Shown: positions 58,440-64,000 of the stretch, in pieces
Layout of the letters: the number at the start of each line of letters is the position of its first letter
Position numbering within the stretch: position 1 is the first letter of the stretch
DNA from: Chionoecetes opilio
Taxonomy: Eukaryota > Arthropoda > Malacostraca > Decapoda > Majidae
Assembly (NCBI GenBank): GCA_016584305.1
Contig: JACEEZ010003837.1
Coordinates: 467,823-531,822 of the forward strand
Length of the DNA: 64,000 nt
Direction of reading: 5' to 3'
The notes under the pieces: model-generated
Seen by the model: only the letters and a program-made list of their open reading frames with translations
Databases searched by the model: none
Told to the model about the DNA's origin: nothing
Translations under genes and position numbers: made by a program

Positions 58440-59178
58440 TGCAAAGAGGATAAGATGGAATTACAAAATGGGAAGAGAGACAATCAATAAAGCAAGTGAA
58501 GGAAAGGATCTTGGGAGTAATAATTCAGGGCGATTTATCACCCGAGAAACACATTAATAGAATTGTTGGTGCTACATTTAATCATCTAACAAACATCAGA
58601 ATGGCTTTTGTCTATATGGACGAGGTTATGATGAAGAAATGTATTGTGGCCGTGATACGCGCTAGACTGGAGTAAGCCACGGCAGTTTGGTCTCTGCACA
58701 AGAGGAAGGATGTCAAGAAGGTACAAAGGGCAGCCACAAAGATTGTTCCTGGCCTGTCAGACATGATTTATGAGGAGAGGCTGAAGACATTGGAGTACAG
58801 TAAGAGTAAGAGTGTTCCCCATCGTTGCATTGATAGGTGGAATAGCCTGGACAGTAAGAGTAAGAGTAAGAGTGTTCCCCATCGTTGCATTGATAGGTGG
58901 AATAGCCTGGACAGTAAGAGTAAGAAGTACAGTGTTCCCCATCGTTACATTGATAGGTGGAATAGCCTGGACAGTAAGAGTAAGAGTAAGCAGTACAGTG
59001 TTCCCCATCGTTACATTGATAGGTGGAATAGCCTGGACAGTGAAATTAAAGATGCCAAGAATAGTCATGTTTTTTAAGCTAAGATTCACCAAATGTGACA
59101 ATAAGACGGGACCCCACGAGTGTAAATAATTTTCTGTATATCACAGCTAGGCAAATACAAATAGGAAAATACACACAT
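58440..59178 (+). pseudogene. LINE RT C-terminus and 3' tail with in-frame tandem expansion
   Basis: It encodes KDLGVIIQGDLSPEKHINRI, ATFNHLTNIRMAFVYMDEVM, VQRAATKIVPGLSDMIYEER, then four tandem copies of VPHRCIDRWNSLDS (58812, 58872, 58932 and 58998; spacings 60, 60 and 66), then KDAKNSHVFKL. The 3' UTR has GACGGGACCCCACGAG and CTGTATATCACAGCTAGGC and ends in AATAC/ACAC words. This is the same family as the minus-strand LINE at 7411-12526. Stops and the missing RT core show it is dead. Confidence 0.8.
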
Positions 59179-59179
59179 A

Positions 59180-59229
59180 GTAGAGCGGATAGAGCTTTGG
59201 CACGTAATTTTGAAAATACCCACATAGTA
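59180..59229 (+). repeat. Duplicated SINE start left of the MITE
   Basis: GTAGAGCGGATAGAGCTTTG through CACGTAATTTTGAAAATACC, CACATAGTA. The word AGCGGATAGAGCTTTGGCAC recurs at 59633, right of the MITE. AAAATACACACATAGTAG also closes the LINE tail before it, so about 47 bp were tandemly duplicated before the MITE landed. Confidence 0.6.
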
Positions 59230-59629
59230 CAGGTTGAAGTTCCCAAACTCGGCAACCTCGGGACCAGCGCTGAGCCGAGGAATGGAATTTTCCGACTTTT
59301 AGAACGTAGATATATTAAGGGGAAAAAGAGCATGAAAATCACATGAAAAAAATCACAGGACGTTTGGGAGCCATAATACCAATAACAGACCTGTAGAAGT
59401 ACACAAAATAACAGTGTACACAACTCTACAGTCACAACACCACTGAACAATAACAACAAACAAATCGGTGGGAGAAACCAAGCGGCCTAGTGTGGTGGCA
59501 TCTAGCGGCCGACCCGGCAACTACGCGCTGGGTTTTGGGTGTTCTGCCGCGTTTTGGAAAATCCGGAACCATAGCCGAGTTTTGGGTGTTGCCGAGTCTT
59601 GGGATGCCGAGTTTGGGAACTTCAACCTG
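59230..59629. mobile_element. Tigger-like MITE, copy 2
   Basis: Inverted ends CAGGTTGAAGTTCCCAAACT and AGTTTGGGAACTTCAACCTG, TA on each side. It matches 38787-39154 in reverse orientation, with an insertion of about 30 bases near 59340-59375. Confidence 0.85.
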
Positions 59630-59631
59630 TA

Positions 59632-59920
59632 CAGCGGATAGAGCTTTGGCACGTAATTTTGTAGTTAGCCGGTTCGAATCCTCTCTCGCTCCCGTGGATT
59701 TTTCATTGACAAATTTGAACGGTTACTGTCCCCCTTGAGCAAGGGGATGGGAGTGTGTGGTGTGTGAGATCCCAGCATTACCCAAAGATCTGTCATAATG
59801 AGCTCCAACCTTGCTCTGTGAGGGTGAAACTGGCGATCTCGAGTTCGGCTTGCGTAAACAAAATCGTGGGTGAATTATATATGCATACCCGAGACAGCTA
59901 AAGCGTAAGAAGGACATGCT
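59632..59920 (+). mobile_element. tRNA-derived SINE
   Basis: AGCGGATAGAGCTTTGGCAC is the A-box/D-arm region and AGCCGGTTCGAATCCTCTCT the B box. An unrelated body follows (TTGAGCAAGGGGATGGGAGT, GCATACCCGAGACAGC). It follows the duplicated start at 59180-59229. The 3' limit is uncertain. Confidence 0.6.
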
Positions 59921-60737
59921 GGAAGAGCTCTGATGAAACTGTGCTACTGTGACCTGCTAGACACAGATAACACTAGGAGATATAAATTGTACACATAAAT
60001 TTAGGAGCTATGCATTTTAGTGTTCCCAATCTCCTGTAAATATCCAAGAAAGTAGAACATTTGAAAGTAATAGTGATGTGAAAAGTAAACCACTAAGATG
60101 GTGGACCCCAAAGTAACACCAAGCCAGAGTAGTGAAGACTGAAGGATGCAACACAGAACACAAAGACTGACAGTGGTGCACAGATTTTCACGCCTAATCG
60201 GGACCATAGTTATCGGCCTGAAACTCAAATCCGTGAAACTATATGCATTGAACTTATGGGAAATAAGCTTATCGGGACCCAGAGCTGTAGAATTTCGGTA
60301 TTGAGCACTGAAAAAACAACAATTTAACTGACATTATCGAGTAGATCTTTTCATGTGCACACAGCGTACTTTGAATCCCCATTTCCCACAGGGTAATTGA
60401 ATAATAATGGTGATATATGTATAGGCATAGACCACTATATCTATGGACTGTTTATTCGCCAGTGTTTTTGAATCGCCGGGCTGCATACGGGCTCTGACGG
60501 GGAGCGTCAGTTTAACTAGAATGCTTGGTGAGGGAAGCTGCTCTACCGCTTTCCTCTCCGAAAGTGTGCTTTTTTTGTATTTGTTATTCCTTCGTGCACG
60601 TTTATATTACTGTGACATAAAAGGTTGCTACCCATTCAAGCCCTTGTGTCAAAATCAATTTCCATACTTAGACAGTGATTTAGTAAAGTGCTGCTTTAAA
60701 CTGGTGTACTTTTTTGTGCAGATTTGAACTTGTCAAC
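59921..60737. other. No gene seen (kinase intron 4)
   Basis: ATCGGGACC words at 60198 and 60270 with CACGCC/CCGTGAAAC look like a decayed pogo-type element. No supported ORF. Confidence 0.4.
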
Positions 60738-61196
60738 ATGGCACGTTTAGTCTTAAACATTCACAAGTGTGGGTCCTGCTATGACCTCGTGAACAAGGAG
60801 ACTTCACGTGAACATGCCGAGGTGAACGTACAAGTGGGTGACGACGAGGATGTGGAGTAACGCGGGCAGGATGTGGTCGTCGCCGTGAAATCATTCACAG
60901 ATTTGTTGAGTCACGGGAGGCTGGTGTGTCCCTCCCAGTTTGCTGTCTCTCTCGCCAAGGACATGTGCCACACAACCAGTTGGCTTTGGAAGGAGAAGGC
61001 GATGAGGTATGCCCTGTTCGGCTGCACCAAGCCCAAGGCGCCCTTCCAGAAGGTCATTGTCACCCTTGAAGAGGAAGACTTCCAGCTTGCCACACTGCAC
61101 TGTGGCAACAACCACAGTTTCGAGAAGGTGTACTTCCCAATGGTGGGTTCCCTGTTCAATGCCTTCACATCTAATTACAGTAAAGAAAAGAACTGA
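60738..61196 (+). pseudogene. Unrecognised ORF with a single in-frame stop
   Basis: An open frame from ATG 60738 is interrupted only by TAA at 60858 and then runs to TGA at 61194-61196, 153 codons in all. It starts MARLVLNIHKCGSCYDLVNK, with a CX2C pair. After the stop it has FTDLLSHGRLVCPSQFAVSL, TSWLWKEKAMRYALFGC, FQKVIVTLEEEDFQLATLHC and VYFPMVGSLFNAF. The cysteine pair plus the SHGRLVCPS phrase is reminiscent of C-terminal regions of THAP/P-element-like transposases, but I cannot assign it. Codon use is GC-rich and unlike the AT-rich flanks. It lies in kinase intron 4 and seems recently inactivated, or the stop is an error. Confidence 0.4.
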
Positions 61197-61499
61197 AGTG
61201 CATGCCAAGCGTAAAAACAGTGCAAGTATGTCTCGCAACCAGAATACAGACAAAAAGAAACAGCTGACTGGTTGCAAGTCGTAGAAAGTAAAGTCGTAAC
61301 AAGAGCAGCGACTTATGTATAGGAAAATGTGCATTTGGGGGAAGTGGATGATCTCTGAGGGCTTGAATGTGGGAGTGAAAGGCTGTGTGACCCATTTCAC
61401 TGGGTGATCTTTACTATTCCATCTACTGTTTGTTATCTCATTCCCTGAGCTTCTACCCTGCCTACCTCTACCATATATTATAATTATAGACCCTCCCAA

Positions 61500-61795
61500 A
61501 TATCCTCAAAATCACTCTGCTTCATTTATACTTCATTTTTGCTAGACACAGCATGACTAGCTTTTTGACTCGGGTAATCATTTCCAGTACTTCTGATAAT
61601 GCACTAACCCATTTACATTTGTGTACGACACCATCCATCCATTTCATATTACACTTAAGCCATCTTCTCTTACTCTCTCTTGCAAATACCACTTTTTCAC
61701 TTTCATGTCCAAAACCCTCCAATATAATTTCTGCTTTTCCACTTCCGTTCTCATCTTGTTTTTTTGCATTGACTTCCTTAGACAATTAGTCCCAG
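61500..61795 (-). pseudogene. LINE fragment, ORF1/endonuclease junction
   Basis: On the minus strand VEKQKLYWRVLDMKVKKWYL is followed (with a frame shift) by a VSYTNVNGLVH-like stretch, the usual start of the endonuclease domain in this LINE family. It supplies the ORF1 C-terminal part missing from 11720-12526. It is cut at 61796 by LINE copy 3. Confidence 0.6.
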
Positions 61796-61796
61796 C

Positions 61797-62430
61797 ATGT
61801 ATTCTGGGACTGAGAGTGCTGTGAAGTGTGGGGGAGGTGTATCCAGCTTCTTTTCTGTGAATACAGGAGTGAGGCAAGGGTGCGTCCTTGCCCCATCACT
61901 TTTCAACACTTGTATTGACTGGGTATTGGGCAAAGTAGTAGATCAAAGTGATTGTGGAGCATCCCTTCGGCAACACCAAGATCACTGATCTTGTTTTTGC
62001 CGATGATGGAGTAATCTTTGCTGAGTCGCTGGAGGTCCTGGTGATGGCTCTCGAGGCGCTGCACGAGGAGGCAAAGCCTTTGGGACTTGAGGTCTCCTGG
62101 CTCAAGACCAAGATCCAGGTGCTTGGAGGCTTCCTAGATGAAACAGTACAGTCTGTTCATGCGTGCAGCGAGGACATGAGATCTTGGAAAGTTTTACATA
62201 CCTTGGTAGCGAAGTCAATAATGACGGCGGGTCACGTCAAGAAATCTTACGGTGGATTGGCATAGCCCACGGTGTTATGGACTCGCCCAGCGGGAGTATT
62301 TGGCGTTGTCGGTACTTGTGCAGGAGGACAAAGATCCGGATCTTCAAGTCGCTTGTGATCCCTGTCTTACTTTATGGATGTGAGACATGGACACTAAATA
62401 GCGACTTGAAGAGACAAATCGATGCCTTTG
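61797..62430 (+). mobile_element. LINE copy 3 (FADD RT family), cut by a hAT element
   Basis: It encodes YSGTESAVKCGGGVSSFFSV, NTGVRQGCVLAPSLFNTCID, LVFADDGVIFAESLEVLVMA, ESFTYLGSEVNNDGGSRQEI and SIWRCRYLCRRTKIRIFKSL. It is nearly identical to copy 1 until GATGCCTTTG (62430), where the hAT terminus begins. One extra or missing base near 61968 breaks the frame. Confidence 0.85.
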
Positions 62431-64000
62431 CAGTGACAGTTCTAGCACTAAAAAACTGGGGGGGCCAAATTGGGGCCAAGGTAAATGTGGGGGGGCAAAA
62501 CAAAAATTTGGAGGGTCTGTAACTGGGGGGGCGGGAGGGCGTGCGCTGTGGGTACCACAGAAAATGTTGAAAGTTGAGCACTTTCCAGGGACAATCTGAG
62601 GCCTATGGAGGGATAGGTTAGACTAGCTAAGTGATATTCAGTCATAAAAAAAAAGCAATTTCAAAAGAACATTGGGGAAGAATTGAACGCAAGTTCATCG
62701 GAGAGTTTCGGATCCATTTTCTGTGCTGGTGAGTATAATAATCCAAGCTGGAAATGTGAAAGTTCATGCTCTCGGGTACATTTTATTGAAAAGAAAAGAC
62801 CAATAGTAAGCCTAATACCAAACACACTAAACAATTAAGAGGCAAAAAATATGGCAGTTGTTTATAATGACACCAACATAAATGTGTTATGTAAGTACCT
62901 TGGTCTACCTATAACCTCACACGGTGAAAATACTGTAGACGAATAGCTATGGTATTCAGATGGGCATGCAAATGCTACATTAGACACAATGGTGGTGATA
63001 CCTTGTTCATTCGGCAGAAATATATTTAGTGCAGCTTAATCCTACGATTATCATGCAGACCTTCAAATTCATCAACAAAACAATCTAAATCAATTCCCTC
63101 AGCGAGTGCACTTTCCATCGCCAATAGTGCAATGTTACTCAGTCTGTCACTTGTCATAGAATTTCTGAGAAATGTTTTCACTAATTTCATTTTTGAAAAG
63201 CTTCTCTCACATGAAGCGCTGGTAACAGGAAGAGTTAGGCTGTCAACAACAACTTGTATACAAACAGTCAAATGCAGCCTTGTACGGACATAGGAATGAC
63301 AGGAATTGTGCGATTGATGTGGTTGTTCAGGTTCTTTCATGAGTAATGTTTTCACGAGGTATTTCATGTTTTAAATCACTTTGATTGACTGAGTATGCAA
63401 CTGCAAATGCCTTCAAATTTTCTTCAGACAAGAATGTCTGTCCTCCAGGACAGAGCTGAAATACCACAGAAAATCACAGATGAGTGTTTGGACAAACGAC
63501 TGTATAACTCACTAATCAAACAGTCTGATACTTCATACAAGATGCTGCTGTGCTGCACGTGACTTGAGTCAGATCTTTGGCCGGCTGTTTCCAGCAAGAT
63601 TAATTCATCAAGTTGTCAAGGTTTTCTTCTCTGACTTCTAGTCATTAATGGTGAAATGCAGCATTTCTTACAGAGTTCACTAACCTTCTCAGAGTACTGT
63701 TCAATCAAGTTGGAGTTTCGCATATCAGCTAAATCTTCGCTGAGTAGTGAAATGAGCTTGACTGCTTTTCTGAGGTCTGCTTGTTTGTCCTGTAGACATT
63801 GTGATATTTAATGAATTTTTCCAAGAATTTCCGAGACAAAATGCAGTAAGTATACAAAACTCTGCGTCTATTTGCGCATGTATACCTCGAGCAGATACAG
63901 CTCGATATCCGGTGTCAACTGCAGAAGTCTCCTTCAGGAGTCTTATTATGCATTCCAGCCGCACCAAAGCGTTTTCACACGAGAAGACCCGACACCACCA
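62431..64000 (-). mobile_element. hAT element, 3' part, running off the window
   Basis: CAGTGACAGTTCTAGCACTA followed by GGGGGGGCCAAATTGGGGCC at 62431 is a hAT-type terminus. The transposase reads on the minus strand. The dimerisation region LPVTSASCERSFSKMKLVKT with RLSNIALLAMESALAE is at 63270-63085 (hATC signature, ZMYM-like branch), and decayed upstream pieces, such as VRLECIIRLLKET and HAQIDAEFC, are at 63967-63725. The second terminus and the target duplication lie beyond 64000. Confidence 0.8.
63026..63367 (-). pseudogene. hAT transposase C-terminal dimerisation domain
   Basis: The 113-codon frame contains the conserved SASCERSFSKMKLVKTFLR core and a short acidic tail (DCFVDEFEGLHDN). 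Upstream sequence (63370-64000) shows only broken pieces of the catalytic part, so this copy looks inactive. Confidence 0.75.

Noticed and set aside
61285..61310. AGTAAAGTCGTAACAAG, resembling the 3' end of 18S rRNA
   Set aside because: The match is about 15 bases and ends there, with no rRNA around it.

Overview
The window is eukaryotic and almost certainly arthropod; a decapod crustacean is my best guess. Interstitial TTAGG/CCTAA repeats are the arthropod telomere motif. The retroelement families resemble ones I know from shrimp and crab genomes. The one clear host gene is split by long introns. There are no operons, no bacterial-type gene density, no rRNA and no CRISPR.

Layout. From 1 to about 11.6 kb the sequence is full of inflated or collapsed homopolymers and looks like poorly polished consensus. 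It still holds a TAACC-based satellite (1-1700), a probable hAT insertion (2.7-7.2 kb) and most of a LINE on the minus strand (3' tail at 7.4 kb, reverse transcriptase 7.6-9.7 kb, endonuclease 10.3-11.35 kb, ORF1 11.75-12.53 kb). At 12.6-14.35 kb lies the first copy of a short-TIR composite element that carries a truncated transposase-like ORF. At 16-19.75 kb is a TG-rich satellite interrupted by a tRNA-derived SINE. At 20-29.5 kb are LINE fragments, a 30-bp telomere-like minisatellite, a 718-bp Helitron whose ends are confirmed by a related empty site, and scattered TTAGG tracts.

At 30.4-64 kb, a Tigger-like element and a foldback element precede a ketosamine-3-kinase (fructosamine-3-kinase family) gene on the plus strand. 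Four coding exons are visible (33509-33649, 39738-39922, 40501-40651, 56820-56870). They join in one frame to give the first 176 residues; the catalytic-loop exons must lie beyond 64 kb. Its introns (6.1, 0.6 and 16.2 kb, plus more than 7.1 kb) are packed with nested elements: foldback, pogo/Tigger-like and Harbinger-like MITEs, LINEs, the second copy of the composite element, a 1.8-kb CAGA satellite, a transposase pseudogene split by a LINE, a gypsy pol fragment split by a SINE, a 0.7-kb CT tract, and a hAT element running off the right edge.

Themes. (1) Several tandem repeats arise inside transposon coding sequence: a gypsy integrase, two LINE ORF2s and a Helitron. (2) The 17-kb SINE shares its 3' tail with the LINE family at 7.4-12.5 kb and 58.4-59.2 kb, which suggests a parasite/partner pair. 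(3) The composite element looks like a MITE that captured a 5'-truncated gene, duplicated its own right end and moved as a unit. No complete new cellular system is evident; the most novel candidates are the composite element and the telomere-like module family.
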